A model generated the notes under the pieces. The model made no database searches. It saw nothing but the letters and a program-made list of their open reading frames with translations, and had not been told where the DNA came from. The position numbers and the translations under genes are program-made. A DNA stretch of 64,000 nt from Afipia birgiae 34632 (GTDB lineage Bacteria; Pseudomonadota; Alphaproteobacteria; Rhizobiales; Xanthobacteraceae), in assembly GCF_000308295.2 (NCBI RefSeq), contig NZ_HG326652.1, positions 1,955,715 to 2,019,714 of the forward strand. The letters run 5' to 3'. Positions 53,963 through 63,338 of the stretch are shown piece by piece (position 1 is the first letter of the stretch; each line of letters opens with the position of its first letter).

Positions 53963-54622
53963 CTACCTCCGCCGCAGATGCTTCATCGCATCAATGCAGC
54001 GGCCGGTGATGACTTCCCAGTTGGCGGCCTTGATGTCCGACGCCGGGCACAGCCAGGAGCCGCCGACGCACATCACATTTGGTTCCGCCAGCCACATTGC
54101 AGCGTTCGCAGCACCAATTCCGCCGGTCGGACAGAAGCGCGTATTGGGAAACGGACCCGCCAACGCCCGCAACATCGGAATGGCACCGGCCTGCTCCGCG
54201 GGGAAAAACTTCAGCAGACTGAATCCCTTCGCCAGCGATTGCATGACTTCGGATGCGGTGGCCACGCCAGGTAGCAGCGGCAGATCGCTCGTGGCCGCCG
54301 CGTTGAGCAGTTCGGGCGTCGCGCCCGGACTGACCGCGAACCGCGCGCCGAGCGCCTTTGCACGCTCAAGGTCGTCCGCATTGAGCACGGTGCCGATCCC
54401 GACAACGGCCTCCGGAACCTCGGCGATGATCGCCTTTGCAGCAGCGGCTCCGGCTTCGGTGCGGAACGTCACTTCCAGAACCTTTACACCGCCCGCCACG
54501 AGGGCGCGGGCCAGCGGCACGCCATCCTCGACGCGGTCTATGGTCAGCACCGGAACGATCCGCGCCGGGGTCAGGATCTTCTCAAGCGCGGCCTGTCTTT
54601 CAGACGCCGATAGGCCGGTCAT
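53963..54622 (-). CDS. eda: KDPG (2-keto-3-deoxy-6-phosphogluconate) aldolase
   Basis: 219 residues, class I aldolase. Schiff-base Lys in LLKFFPAEQ (about residue 140), catalytic Glu in LEVTFRTEAG (about 48), and GTVLNADDLERAKALGARFAVSPGATPELL in the barrel. CPTGGIG is the phosphate loop. It cleaves KDPG to pyruvate and glyceraldehyde-3-phosphate. The ATG at 54622 has GGAGCG upstream. 19 bp behind the KDG kinase gene, last gene of the island's minus-strand run. Confidence 0.95.
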   Translation of the reverse strand: MTGLSASERQAALEKILTPARIVPVLTIDRVEDGVPLARALVAGGVKVLEVTFRTEAGAAAAKAIIAEVPEAVVGIGTVLNADDLERAKALGARFAVSPGATPELLNAAATSDLPLLPGVATASEVMQSLAKGFSLLKFFPAEQAGAIPMLRALAGPFPNTRFCPTGGIGAANAAMWLAEPNVMCVGGSWLCPASDIKAANWEVITGRCIDAMKHLRRR

Positions 54623-54641
54623 GATGATCGCTCCATTCGGG

Positions 54642-55556
54642 TCATGGCGGGCTGACCTCCGGCGGCATGTCCTCGCGCGGGATGATCGCGCCGCGATGGC
54701 CGACCACGACACCCGCCAGACGATGCCCGGCCCGCGCCGCCTCGACCGGCGTTGCGCTGTCCAGCCGGGCTGCAAGGTAAGCCGCAGCGAAACTGTCGCC
54801 TGCCGCCGTGGTGTCCACCACCCTGCTGACCGGTTCCGCCTTCACGGTATGCTCCGCGCCGTTATGTCTGACAACGCTGCCCGGCACGGCAAGTTTCAGC
54901 ACGACCTCGCGTGCGGCCATGCGGTCGATCAGTTCACCGTGCATGCGCGCTCCGAACAACGGAGTGAGATCGTCGACAGAGGCCAGCACAATGTCCGCAA
55001 CGGCCAGTATATCGCGATAGACCTGACGCGCAGTGTCCAGAACCGGCCAGCCTTGCGAACGGAAATTGGTGTCGAACGCCACGCGGGTCGAACCCTCGCG
55101 CGCCTTTCGCAGGGCATCGATCAGCCGCTGCCGGCCATCGGCGCTGTAGAGCGACAGTGTGACGCCTGAGAGATAAACCATATCGTAGCCCGACAGCGCC
55201 GCGAGCATCGCACCGGTTTCCGGCGGTTCGAGCAGCATGCGCGCCGCGGCGTTTTCGCGCCAGTAATAGAACGACCGCTCGCCTGCCTCGCTGGTCCGGA
55301 TCGCATAGAGACCCGGCAGCTTGCCGCGCACGCGCGACACGTGTGTCGTGCCGACGCCCTCACCCTTCCAGGCCTCGACCATTTCGTCGCTGAACGGATC
55401 ATCGCCGAGCGCGGTGATGTAGTCCGCATTCACACCGAGGCGCGCGAGATAGACCGCCGTGTTCAGCGTGTCGCCGCCATAGGCGCGCGTGAGCTGGTCA
55501 CCCGCGCCTTGCGACAGCTCGATCATGCATTCGCCAATGCAGGCCACTGTCGTCAT
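54642..55556 (-). CDS. kdgK: 2-keto-3-deoxygluconate kinase (PfkB family)
   Basis: 304 residues. PfkB sugar kinase: GECMIELSQG near the N-terminus, GGDTLNTAVYLARLG, FDTNFRSQGWPV, and the C-terminal signature DTTAAGDSFAAAYLAARL with the catalytic Asp. Together with the aldolase downstream this is the classical KDG to KDPG to pyruvate route. ATG at 55556, 16 bp after the dehydrogenase stop. Confidence 0.93.
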   Translation of the reverse strand: MTTVACIGECMIELSQGAGDQLTRAYGGDTLNTAVYLARLGVNADYITALGDDPFSDEMVEAWKGEGVGTTHVSRVRGKLPGLYAIRTSEAGERSFYYWRENAAARMLLEPPETGAMLAALSGYDMVYLSGVTLSLYSADGRQRLIDALRKAREGSTRVAFDTNFRSQGWPVLDTARQVYRDILAVADIVLASVDDLTPLFGARMHGELIDRMAAREVVLKLAVPGSVVRHNGAEHTVKAEPVSRVVDTTAAGDSFAAAYLAARLDSATPVEAARAGHRLAGVVVGHRGAIIPREDMPPEVSPP

Positions 55557-55572
55557 CGTTCTACCGGGGTTG

Positions 55573-56556
55573 TCAGCTTACGAATGTGCCGCCGAGTTCG
55601 TCTTCGATATGAATGCGAATAATATCGTCGAACGTTTTCTCGGCGGTTGTGAAACCGAGCTTGAGCGCGCGGTCAGTGACGAAGTCGCGAGGCCATCCAG
55701 CCACAATGCCAACGATGGTCGGATCCGGCTGACGCTTGATGCGCGCCGTCACGCCTGGACCCGCCACACGTGTCAGCGCGGCAATCTGCTCGCCCACCGT
55801 CGCCGAGAGCCCCGGCATGCTTAGCGCCCGGCGTGGGCCGATGCTACCGGTATCCATGGTCGCGGCATGCAGCAGGAAGCCGACGGCTGAGCGCGGCGAC
55901 GCATGCCAATGGCGAACGTCCTCGGACACAGGAAGGATCGCTTCCTTGCCGGCCAATGGTTCGCGGATGATGTTGGAGAAAAAGCCCGAAGCAGCCTTGT
56001 TTGGCAAACCGGGCCGCACGCAGATCGTGGGAAGACGAATGCTGACGCCGTCTAGCAGGCCCTTGCGGGTATAATCCGAAATCAGAAGCTCGCCGATAGC
56101 CTTCTGGGTACCGTAGCTCGTCAGCGGCGTCGTGAAGAACTCGTCACCGATCTTGTCCGGGAACGGCGCGCCAAACACCGCAATCGATGAGGTGAACACC
56201 ACGCGCGGCTTGTAGCCACCGCTGATGGCCCGAATGGCATCGATCAGATAGCGTGTTCCGTCGAGATTGATCCGGTAACCCTTGTCGAAATCCGCTTCCG
56301 CCTCACCCGACACGATCGCAGCAAGATGGAAAATCACATCCGGCTTTGCCGCCACCAGCTTTGCCACTGCGGCCTGCTCGGCAACATCGCACGTCACGAC
56401 CTCAACAGGAATCGATGCGTTTGGCTTCGCCGGGGCCACGACATCCTGCAACGTCATGCGCGTGATCTCGGACTTGCCGAGTCTGCCATCGCGCGTCAGC
56501 CGATCGACAAGTTTGCGCCCGACCATACCGGCCGCGCCGAGAACAAGAATATGCAA
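55573..56556 (-). CDS. NAD-dependent epimerase/dehydratase-family dehydrogenase, DenD-like
   Basis: 327 residues of the extended SDR family. Rossmann motif LVLGAAGMVGRKLVDRL, TSSIAVFG, and YGTQK (Tyr-x3-Lys) as catalytic residues. The sequence pattern resembles D-erythronate dehydrogenase (DenD), which oxidises a sugar acid. Other extended SDRs acting on sugar acids or uronates are possible. It lies between the ABC permeases and the KDG kinase in the same direction, fitting a sugar-acid pathway. Confidence 0.85.
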   Translation of the reverse strand: MHILVLGAAGMVGRKLVDRLTRDGRLGKSEITRMTLQDVVAPAKPNASIPVEVVTCDVAEQAAVAKLVAAKPDVIFHLAAIVSGEAEADFDKGYRINLDGTRYLIDAIRAISGGYKPRVVFTSSIAVFGAPFPDKIGDEFFTTPLTSYGTQKAIGELLISDYTRKGLLDGVSIRLPTICVRPGLPNKAASGFFSNIIREPLAGKEAILPVSEDVRHWHASPRSAVGFLLHAATMDTGSIGPRRALSMPGLSATVGEQIAALTRVAGPGVTARIKRQPDPTIVGIVAGWPRDFVTDRALKLGFTTAEKTFDDIIRIHIEDELGGTFVS

Positions 56557-56596
56557 AGCCTTCGTCCTTCCGTGAAGTTTCTTCTTGATATCAAGC

Positions 56597-57508
56597 CTAT
56601 TCCTTCACCGCACCGGTCATCGCGGACACGTAGTGCTCGACGAAGAAGGCGTAGAGGATGACCAGCGGCAGCGAACCGACCAGCGCACCCGCCATCAGCG
56701 ACCCCCATTTGTAGATGTCGCCGTCGACAAATTCGTTGACGATGGCGACGGGGACCGTCTTGTTCTGCGTCGAGGACAGGAACGTCAGCGCGTAGATGAA
56801 CTCGTTCCAGCACAGCGTGAACGAGAAGATGAACGCTGATATCAGCCCCGGCACCGCCAGCGGCAATACGATCTTGGTCAAAATCTGCCAGCGGCTGGCG
56901 CCGTCGATCAGCGCACATTCTTCCAGCTCATAGGGAATGGTCTTGAAGTACCCCATCAACAGCCAGGTCGAGAACGGAATCAACAGCGTCGGATAGACCA
57001 GGATCAGCGACAGCGGCGAATCGAACAGGCCGTATGAATGGATCACCGACGCCAGCGGGATGAACAGGATCGACGGCGGAATGAGATAGGCCAGAAAAAT
57101 CGAGGCGCTGACGGCATTGGCGCCCTTGAACCTCAAGCGGACGATGGCGTAGGCCGCCAGCACACTGGCAATGATCGAGATAAGTGTTGCCGCACCGGCG
57201 ACATACATCGTGTTCCACAGCCAGCGAGGATACTGCGTTTCGAACAGCAGCTTCTGGATATGCTTCAACGTCGGCTTAACAACCCAGAACGGGTTGTAAG
57301 TCTCCATGTCGATCAGCTGTTCGTCGGGTTTGATCGATGTCAACGCCATCCAGTAGAACGGGAACAGCAGGATCACGACCATGATGAACAGCGGGATATA
57401 GAGCGTGACAATCCTGCTGGGCAGCGTCTCGAGATAGCTCATGCCCTCGCTGTTGTCGGTCGACGACTGCGTTGCGGCTGCTGGCGGATGTGCTGCGTGA
57501 TCAGTCAT
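56597..57508 (-). CDS. ABC transporter permease, MalG-like
   Basis: 303 residues, six membrane helices, binding-protein-dependent permease. The cytoplasmic EAA loop ELEECALIDGASRWQILTKIVLPLAVPG is present (about residues 210-237). The ATG at 57508 (MTDHAAHPPAAATQSS) follows GGAGCAG-like sequence in a duplicated segment shared with the end of the MalF-like gene. Pairs with the MalF-like permease to form the membrane channel of a CUT1-type sugar importer. Confidence 0.93.
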   Translation of the reverse strand: MTDHAAHPPAAATQSSTDNSEGMSYLETLPSRIVTLYIPLFIMVVILLFPFYWMALTSIKPDEQLIDMETYNPFWVVKPTLKHIQKLLFETQYPRWLWNTMYVAGAATLISIIASVLAAYAIVRLRFKGANAVSASIFLAYLIPPSILFIPLASVIHSYGLFDSPLSLILVYPTLLIPFSTWLLMGYFKTIPYELEECALIDGASRWQILTKIVLPLAVPGLISAFIFSFTLCWNEFIYALTFLSSTQNKTVPVAIVNEFVDGDIYKWGSLMAGALVGSLPLVILYAFFVEHYVSAMTGAVKE

Positions 57509-57630
57509 TGTCAGACCCCTGCTGCCATTTGCGCCATGCGCGCGCGGGGCTTGCCCCGTTCGCGCAAAACCAGAGACTTCAGCGGCGCGGCGTGATCAGT
57601 CATTGTCGGACCCCTGCTGCCATTTGCGCC
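57495..57630. repeat. 41-bp direct repeat spanning the MalF/MalG gene junction
   Basis: Copies at 57495-57535 and 57590-57630, one mismatch, offset 95 bp. Each copy contains the permease stop/start region (CAATGACTGATCACGC). The copy after the MalF stop creates a small in-frame leader (MTDHAAPLKSLVLRER) ending in TGA just before the real MalG start. Confidence 0.85.
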
Positions 57631-58555
57631 GCTGCATACCGAACCATGAGATGGTGATGGCTGCGAGTAGGAACGGAATCATGGCGGTTGCAATCGCCGC
57701 CCCCTCGCCCAGCCGGCCGCTGAGAATACCGCGCTGGTAGCTCAGCGTCGCCATCAGATGCGTGGCATTGACCGGACCGCCGCGCGTCAGCGCCCAGATC
57801 AGCTGGAAATCGGTGAACGTGAACAATACCGAGAATGTCATGACCACCGCGATAATCGGCGTCAGCAGCGGATAGGTGATGTAGCGGAAGCGCTGCCAGT
57901 TGGTCGCGCCGTCGAGCGTTGCGGCCTCATAGAGCGAGGGCGACACCGTCTGCAGGCCGGCCAGCAGCGTGATCGCGACGAAAGGCACGCCGCGCCAGAT
58001 GTTGGCGATGATGACGCTGACGCGCGCCCAGGTGGAGTCGCCCAGAAAATTGATGTTCTGATTGATCAACCCCATTTTGGTCAGCGACCACGAGATGATC
58101 GAAAACTGCGAGTCGTAAATCCACCAGAACGCGATCGCCGACAAAACCGTGGGCACAATGAACGGGATCAGCACAGCGGCGCGGATCAGCGCCTTGAAAG
58201 GCATGCTGCGATTGAGCAGCAGCGCGAGATAGAGCCCAAGCGCGAATTTGATGGCGCTGGCGACGATCGTATAGACGAGCGTGTTGAATACCGACAGCCA
58301 GAAGACGCCGTCTTCCCAGAGCCATTGATAGTTTTCGAGCCCGATGAAAACGCCGTCGCGGCCGATGCGCACGTCTGTGAAACTCATCCAGACGCCGAGG
58401 CCGAGCGGATAAGCCAGAAACAGGATCAGAAAACCCGCCGCAGGCAGCATGAACCAGAATGCGACCCAGTTGTTATTCGTCATCAGGCGCTGCCAGGTCG
58501 ACTGCGTGCTGACGTAAGGCTTCGCGGCGGGTGCGCTTGCAGGGATCGCGGTCAT
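57596..58555 (-). CDS. ABC transporter permease, MalF-like
   Basis: 319 residues from the ATG at 58555 (MTAIPASAPAAKPYVSTQ). Six membrane helices and the EAA loop SLYEAATLDGATNWQRFRYITYPLLTPI near residues 200-228. Inner-membrane partner of the MalG-like permease. It ends in KWQQGSDND, and its stop region is the upstream half of the junction duplication. 120 bp behind the binding-protein gene with a stable hairpin between. Confidence 0.93.
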   Translation of the reverse strand: MTAIPASAPAAKPYVSTQSTWQRLMTNNNWVAFWFMLPAAGFLILFLAYPLGLGVWMSFTDVRIGRDGVFIGLENYQWLWEDGVFWLSVFNTLVYTIVASAIKFALGLYLALLLNRSMPFKALIRAAVLIPFIVPTVLSAIAFWWIYDSQFSIISWSLTKMGLINQNINFLGDSTWARVSVIIANIWRGVPFVAITLLAGLQTVSPSLYEAATLDGATNWQRFRYITYPLLTPIIAVVMTFSVLFTFTDFQLIWALTRGGPVNATHLMATLSYQRGILSGRLGEGAAIATAMIPFLLAAITISWFGMQRRKWQQGSDND

Positions 58556-58633
58556 GGTCCGAACCTTTGTCGCATCGTCCGCAAATGGAAACCGGCCTTG
58601 CGGAAAGATCACGCACAGATGGTTGATTTAGAA

Positions 58634-58668
58634 CATCGCCGGCGCGAGATGTGCCCGCGCCGGCGATG
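58634..58668 (-). other. intercistronic mRNA-stabilising hairpin
   Basis: Perfect 13-bp GC-rich stem CATCGCCGGCGCG / CGCGCCGGCGATG with a 9-nt loop, 8 bp after the binding-protein stop. No T-tract. Such hairpins often protect the abundant binding-protein message from 3' decay (as between malE and malF) or partly terminate transcription. Confidence 0.65.
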
Positions 58669-58675
58669 CTAGAAG

Positions 58676-60001
58676 TTAGCGATACAACCGCTTGGCCTGA
58701 CGTTCGGCGAAGGCGATCGAGCCCTTCAGATCCTCACGTCCGGTGCAGTAGTTGGCGAACATATCGACGACCACGAAGTCGGCAATCGCCGCCGCCGCGT
58801 TTTCGCCGAGCGAGCCGAGACCGCCTGGTGTCAACGTGCGCTTGGCAACGTCGCGATACACCGTGTTCTTCGGATCCGATGTCCATACCGGGTTGTTGTC
58901 ATAGCTGTTGAGGAATGGCGACAGATAACCCGACGCAGACGTCAGCCAGGGATTGAACTGATCGGCCTCCATCATGAACGCAGTCAGTGCCTTGCACGCC
59001 TGCGGATACTTCGTGAAGTTGAAGGTCAGCATCGTAAACGGCAGATGCAGTTCGGTCGGCTTGCCAGCCGGGCCGATCGGCATATAGGCGTGGTTCATGT
59101 CGTCGGCGATCGCCTTGTTTTCCCTCGATGCCGTCACGTAGATCGAAATTCCGTTGACGGTACAGTGAAGCTGTCCGGCTAGAAATGCCTTGTTGTTCGA
59201 GCTGTCGTTCCACGACGCTGTGCCGGGAATGAAGGTCCCGTAAAGCTCCTTGATGTATTCGAGCGCCTTCGCGGTTTCCGGTGAGTTGATGATCACCTTG
59301 TCGTTCTTGTCGACGAGGTAGCCTCCATGCGTCCACAGCGCCCAGTGCAACCAGGTGTTGGCGTCGCCCGATGCGTGGCCGAGCGCCATGCCTGCAGGCG
59401 TGCCGTTCTTGTTGAGCGCCTTGCACAGTTCGAGGAAGCCCGCCGTGTCCTTCGGGAACTCCTTGAATCCGGCCTTTTCCATCGAGCTGATGCGGTAGTT
59501 CATCAGCGCGCCGGTGCAGGCGACCGGGATGCCGATCCACTTCCCGTCCTTCGCCTTGCCATAGGCATTCGCGGACTCGGCCCAGCCGCCATACTTCTTG
59601 CCGAGATAATCGGCGACGTCCGTGACGTCGACGCACTTCGTCGGCAAAAGATGCGGCAGCGAATAAAGACCCCACACCATGTCGAGGCCCTGCCCGGTGT
59701 TGGCCGCAACCGACGCCTTGGGCTGAAGATCGTCGTAGGATTCATTGGAAACATTGACTTCAACGCCGGTGGCCTTGGTGAAGGCTGCGATGATGTTCAT
59801 GAAGGCGACATCTTCGGCTTCCACGAACCGCTTCCAGCGCAGCAGATTGATCTTGGCGCCCTTTTCCGGCTTCCACTGTGCGGTCTGCGCCCAAGCCTTG
59901 GCGAAACCAAGCAGTTGATCGGCGGATACGGTCGCAGCGCCCGCGAGTACGGACGCGCCGCCTTTCAGAAGCGAACGGCGATCTGGTGTGAAGCTGCTCA
60001 T
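58676..60001 (-). CDS. ABC sugar-binding protein
   Basis: 441-residue extracellular solute-binding protein (family 1). N-terminal twin-Arg motif DRRSLLKGGASVLAGAATVSA suggests Tat export. Mature chain has the bilobal pattern (FTKATGVEVNVSNESYDDL; SYDNNPVW near the C-terminus). Periplasmic receptor for the importer whose ATPase is upstream and permeases downstream. Ligand unknown; a sugar or sugar acid is inferred from the cluster. Confidence 0.93.
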   Translation of the reverse strand: MSSFTPDRRSLLKGGASVLAGAATVSADQLLGFAKAWAQTAQWKPEKGAKINLLRWKRFVEAEDVAFMNIIAAFTKATGVEVNVSNESYDDLQPKASVAANTGQGLDMVWGLYSLPHLLPTKCVDVTDVADYLGKKYGGWAESANAYGKAKDGKWIGIPVACTGALMNYRISSMEKAGFKEFPKDTAGFLELCKALNKNGTPAGMALGHASGDANTWLHWALWTHGGYLVDKNDKVIINSPETAKALEYIKELYGTFIPGTASWNDSSNNKAFLAGQLHCTVNGISIYVTASRENKAIADDMNHAYMPIGPAGKPTELHLPFTMLTFNFTKYPQACKALTAFMMEADQFNPWLTSASGYLSPFLNSYDNNPVWTSDPKNTVYRDVAKRTLTPGGLGSLGENAAAAIADFVVVDMFANYCTGREDLKGSIAFAERQAKRLYR

Positions 60002-60078
60002 AATTGACTTCTCCCTGTTGTACCGGCTCTTGATTGTTTCGGCCGGCTGTTGGCTATGATTTTCGGTGCAACGTAACG

Positions 60079-61146
60079 CTAGTTGATCAAACGCTTTCCG
60101 GTCTCCTTGTCGAAGACATGGGCCGCTGCCGGATTCGGCCGCAGCCTGACTTTGTCGCCGGGCTTTACCGGACGACGGTCGCGAATGACTGCAATCAGAT
60201 CCTGCTGACCGATGCGGGCGACGATCTGGGTTTCCGATCCCGTCGGCTCGACCACAATGACCTCGGCTTCGATGCCGTCGTCGGCAAACTCCAGGTGCTC
60301 CGGGCGGATGCCGTAGATCACCGGCTTGCCATCCAGGCCAGTGCGCGACGCGGCCAGCGGAAGTTTGCTGCCATTTGCGGTTTCGACGTGAGGCGTGTTG
60401 CTGCCAACCAGCCTGCCTTCGAGAAAATTCATTGCCGGTGAACCGATGAAGCCGGCGACGAACCTGTTGTCCGGATGATCATAAAGTTCGAGCGGCGAGC
60501 CCATCTGCTCGACAATTCCGTCATGCATGACGACGATCTTGTCCGCCATGGTCATCGCCTCGATCTGGTCGTGAGTGACGTAGACGGTCGTGGTCTTGAG
60601 CCGCTGATGCAGTTCCTTGATCTCGGTGCGCATGGCGACGCGCAGCTTCGCATCCAGATTCGAGAGCGGTTCATCGAACAGAAATACCTGGGGATCGCGC
60701 ACGATAGCACGGCCCATGGCGACGCGCTGACGCTGCCCGCCGGACAGCTGCCTCGGATAACGGTCAAGCAGTGGCGTCAAGGCCAGGATGTCGGCAGCCC
60801 GCTGCACGAGCTTGTCGATCTCCCCCTGCGGCGCATCACGCAGCTTGAGCGAGAACCCCATGTTCTTGGCTACTGTCATATGCGGATACAGCGCATAATT
60901 CTGGAACACCATGGCGATATCCCGCTCTTTCGGCTGGACATCGTTGACCACGCGATCGCCGATCGAAATCGTTCCCGAAGAAATCTTTTCCAGACCGGCC
61001 AGCATCCGCAACAAGGTCGACTTGCCGCAACCGGAGGGACCGACCAGAACGACGAATTCCCCGTCCTCGATCGGAACAGTCACGCCGTGCAGAACTTCAA
61101 ATCCGCCAAACGATTTACGCACGTCGTGAATATGCACGGACGCCAT
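60079..61146 (-). CDS. ABC transporter ATPase (UgpC/MalK family)
   Basis: 355 residues from the ATG at 61146, which has GGAGGAG upstream. Walker A GPSGCGKST, Q-loop VFQNYALYPHMTV, signature LSGGQRQRVAMGRAIVRDP, Walker B VFLFDEPLSNLDAKLR and H-loop TVYVTHDQIEAMTMAD, then a TOBE-type regulatory domain with EVIVVEPTGSE. It powers the sugar importer. First gene of the minus-strand island. Starts further upstream lack a ribosome-binding site and family similarity. Confidence 0.95.
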   Translation of the reverse strand: MASVHIHDVRKSFGGFEVLHGVTVPIEDGEFVVLVGPSGCGKSTLLRMLAGLEKISSGTISIGDRVVNDVQPKERDIAMVFQNYALYPHMTVAKNMGFSLKLRDAPQGEIDKLVQRAADILALTPLLDRYPRQLSGGQRQRVAMGRAIVRDPQVFLFDEPLSNLDAKLRVAMRTEIKELHQRLKTTTVYVTHDQIEAMTMADKIVVMHDGIVEQMGSPLELYDHPDNRFVAGFIGSPAMNFLEGRLVGSNTPHVETANGSKLPLAASRTGLDGKPVIYGIRPEHLEFADDGIEAEVIVVEPTGSETQIVARIGQQDLIAVIRDRRPVKPGDKVRLRPNPAAAHVFDKETGKRLIN

Positions 61147-61373
61147 ATAGCTTCTCCTCCCTGTCGCCTCGGCGTCGTCCGGCGAAAGCCGTCGCTGCTC
61201 TGTTTTTTGTTTCGATGTTCGGAAGCGCGTCGACCTATTCTCTGCGGTTTGCCCGTTCTTGCTATTAGACAGACGTATTAGCAGAGATTTCCGGTTCTGT
61301 CCCAAAGATCGGATGTTTGAACTGACAGCGTTGCAGATGCCGCTTCGACATGCAAACATTACCTATGCGCGGA

Positions 61374-61387
61374 TGCACAAGTGTGCA
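61374..61387. promoter_or_regulatory. operator-like palindrome before the dehydratase gene
   Basis: Perfect inverted repeat TGCACA-AG-TGTGCA, 16 bp before the dehydratase GTG, in the 257-bp divergent region (61147-61403) that separates the importer operon from the dehydratase. The rest of that region shows no other clear element apart from a weak dyad near 61260-61280. Confidence 0.45.
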
Positions 61388-61403
61388 GTGCGGGAGAAAT
61401 CTT

Positions 61404-63227
61404 GTGAAAAAAAACGACGACCACGCCGCAACAAAAAATGGCGCAAAGCGAAAACTGCGTTCCCAGCTCTGGTTCGATAATCCGGACAACCCCGGAATGA
61501 CGGCGCTCTATCTCGAGCGTTATCTGAACTACGGGCTCACCCGGCATGAGCTCCAATCCGGCAAGCCCATCATCGGGATCGCCCAGACCGGCAATGACCT
61601 TTCGCCCTGCAACCGGCATCATATCGAGCTAGCGCAGCGGGTCCGCGAAGGCATCCGCGAATCCGGCGGCATTGCGATGGAATTCCCCACCCATCCCATT
61701 CAGGAAACCGGCAAGCGCCCGACCGCCGCGCTCGACCGCAACCTTGCCTATCTCGGCCTGGTCGAAATCCTGTTCGGCTATCCCCTCGACGGCGTGGTCC
61801 TCACCACGGGATGTGACAAGACCACCCCCGCCTGCATGATGGCCGCAGCAACTGTCAACATTCCTGCCATTGTTCTCTCCGGCGGACCGATGCTCAACGG
61901 CTGGTTCAATGGCGAACGCACCGGCTCCGGCACCGTCGTCTGGAAGTCGCGCGAGGAAATGGCGGCCGGCAAGATCGATTACGACGAATTCATGGATATT
62001 GTGGCCTCGTCCGCGCCGTCCGTCGGTCACTGCAACACCATGGGCACCGCGTCGACCATGAACTCGCTTGCGGAAGCACTCGGCTTTTCGTTGCCCGGTT
62101 GCGCGGCGATCCCGGCGCCTTACCGCGAGCGCGGCCAGATTGCCTATGAAACCGGCAAACGCGCCGTCGAGATGGTGTGGGAAGATCTCAAGCCCTCCGA
62201 CTTCCTGACCCGGAAGGCGTTCGAGAACTGCATCGTTGTCAATTCGGCGATTGGCGGCTCGACCAACGCGCCGATCCATATCAACGCGCTGGCCCGGCAT
62301 ATCGGCGTCGATCTCTCCATCGAGGACTGGCAGACGATTGGCCACGACGTGCCGCTGCTGGTGAACATGCAGCCGGCCGGGTTCTATCTCGGCGAGGAAT
62401 ATCACCGCGCAGGCGGCGTGCCGTCGGTGGTGCGCGAACTGATGAAGCACAAGCGCATTCATGAGGACGCGCTGACCGTCAACGGCAAGACCATGGGCGA
62501 GAACTGCAGGGACGCGGCCGCGCCCGACAGCGACGTGATCCGCACCTATGACAAGCCGCTGGTAAAGGATGCCGGTTTCCTCGTCCTGCGCGGCAACCTG
62601 TTCGACTCGGCGATCATGAAAACAAGCGTGATCTCGAAGGAATTCCGCGACCGCTATCTCTCCAACCCCAAGGACCCCGAAGCCTTCGAGGGCCGCGCCA
62701 TCGTGTTCGAGGGACCGGAGGACTATCATCACCGCATCGACGATGAATCCCTGAATATCGACGAGCACTGCATGCTGTTCGTGCGCGGCGTCGGGCCGAT
62801 CGGCTATCCCGGCGGCGCGGAAGTCGTGAACATGCAGCCGCCTGCTGCGCTGATCAAAAAGGGCATCACCTCACTCCCCTGCATCGGCGACGGACGGCAA
62901 TCCGGCACATCCGGCTCGCCGTCGATCCTCAATGCGTCGCCGGAAGCTGCGGCCAATGGCGGGCTCGCGATCCTGAAGACCGGGGACCGCGTGCGCATCG
63001 ACCTCAAAAAGGGCGAGGCGAACATCCTGATCTCAGATGCCGAGGTGAAGAAACGCCATGCCGACCTGATGGCCAAGGGCGGCTTCCCTTACCCGAAGAA
63101 CCAGACACCATGGCAGGAGCTCTATCGCGACACCGTCGGCCAGCAGGCGACCGGAGCGTGCCTCGAGCTTGCGACGCGTTATCGCAACATCGCGGGCACC
63201 ATCGGCGTCGCACGGGATAATCACTAA
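61404..63227 (+). CDS. IlvD/Edd-family sugar-acid dehydratase
   Basis: 607 residues from the GTG at 61404, which follows GGAG. Iron-sulfur ligands are in [20 protein letters not shown] and [32 protein letters not shown] and the C-terminal [22 protein letters not shown] (with the conserved Ser) are family signatures. Closest in style to the sugar-acid subgroup (D-xylonate, L-arabonate, D-galactonate-type) rather than biosynthetic IlvD. It removes water from an aldonate to give a 2-keto-3-deoxy acid. It is divergent from the importer. Exact aldonate not identifiable. Confidence 0.9.
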   Translation: MKKNDDHAATKNGAKRKLRSQLWFDNPDNPGMTALYLERYLNYGLTRHELQSGKPIIGIAQTGNDLSPCNRHHIELAQRVREGIRESGGIAMEFPTHPIQETGKRPTAALDRNLAYLGLVEILFGYPLDGVVLTTGCDKTTPACMMAAATVNIPAIVLSGGPMLNGWFNGERTGSGTVVWKSREEMAAGKIDYDEFMDIVASSAPSVGHCNTMGTASTMNSLAEALGFSLPGCAAIPAPYRERGQIAYETGKRAVEMVWEDLKPSDFLTRKAFENCIVVNSAIGGSTNAPIHINALARHIGVDLSIEDWQTIGHDVPLLVNMQPAGFYLGEEYHRAGGVPSVVRELMKHKRIHEDALTVNGKTMGENCRDAAAPDSDVIRTYDKPLVKDAGFLVLRGNLFDSAIMKTSVISKEFRDRYLSNPKDPEAFEGRAIVFEGPEDYHHRIDDESLNIDEHCMLFVRGVGPIGYPGGAEVVNMQPPAALIKKGITSLPCIGDGRQSGTSGSPSILNASPEAAANGGLAILKTGDRVRIDLKKGEANILISDAEVKKRHADLMAKGGFPYPKNQTPWQELYRDTVGQQATGACLELATRYRNIAGTIGVARDNH

Positions 63228-63233
63228 GTCGGC

Positions 63234-63314
63234 GCCATTGCGAGCGCAGCGAAGCAGTCCAGAAAATAACGACGGAAAACTGGATTGCTTCGTCGCTTCG
63301 CTCCTCGCAATGAC
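63234..63314. repeat. dispersed inverted-repeat element, copy B
   Basis: Begins GCCATTGCGAGCGCAGCGAAGC and ends GATTGCTTCGTCGCTTCGCTC...GCAATGAC. The same architecture and end sequences as the copy at 39500-39586, with a shorter, different centre. It fills most of the gap between the dehydratase and the SDR. Confidence 0.85.
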
Positions 63315-63338
63315 AACCAATCAACATGAGGACAAAAC

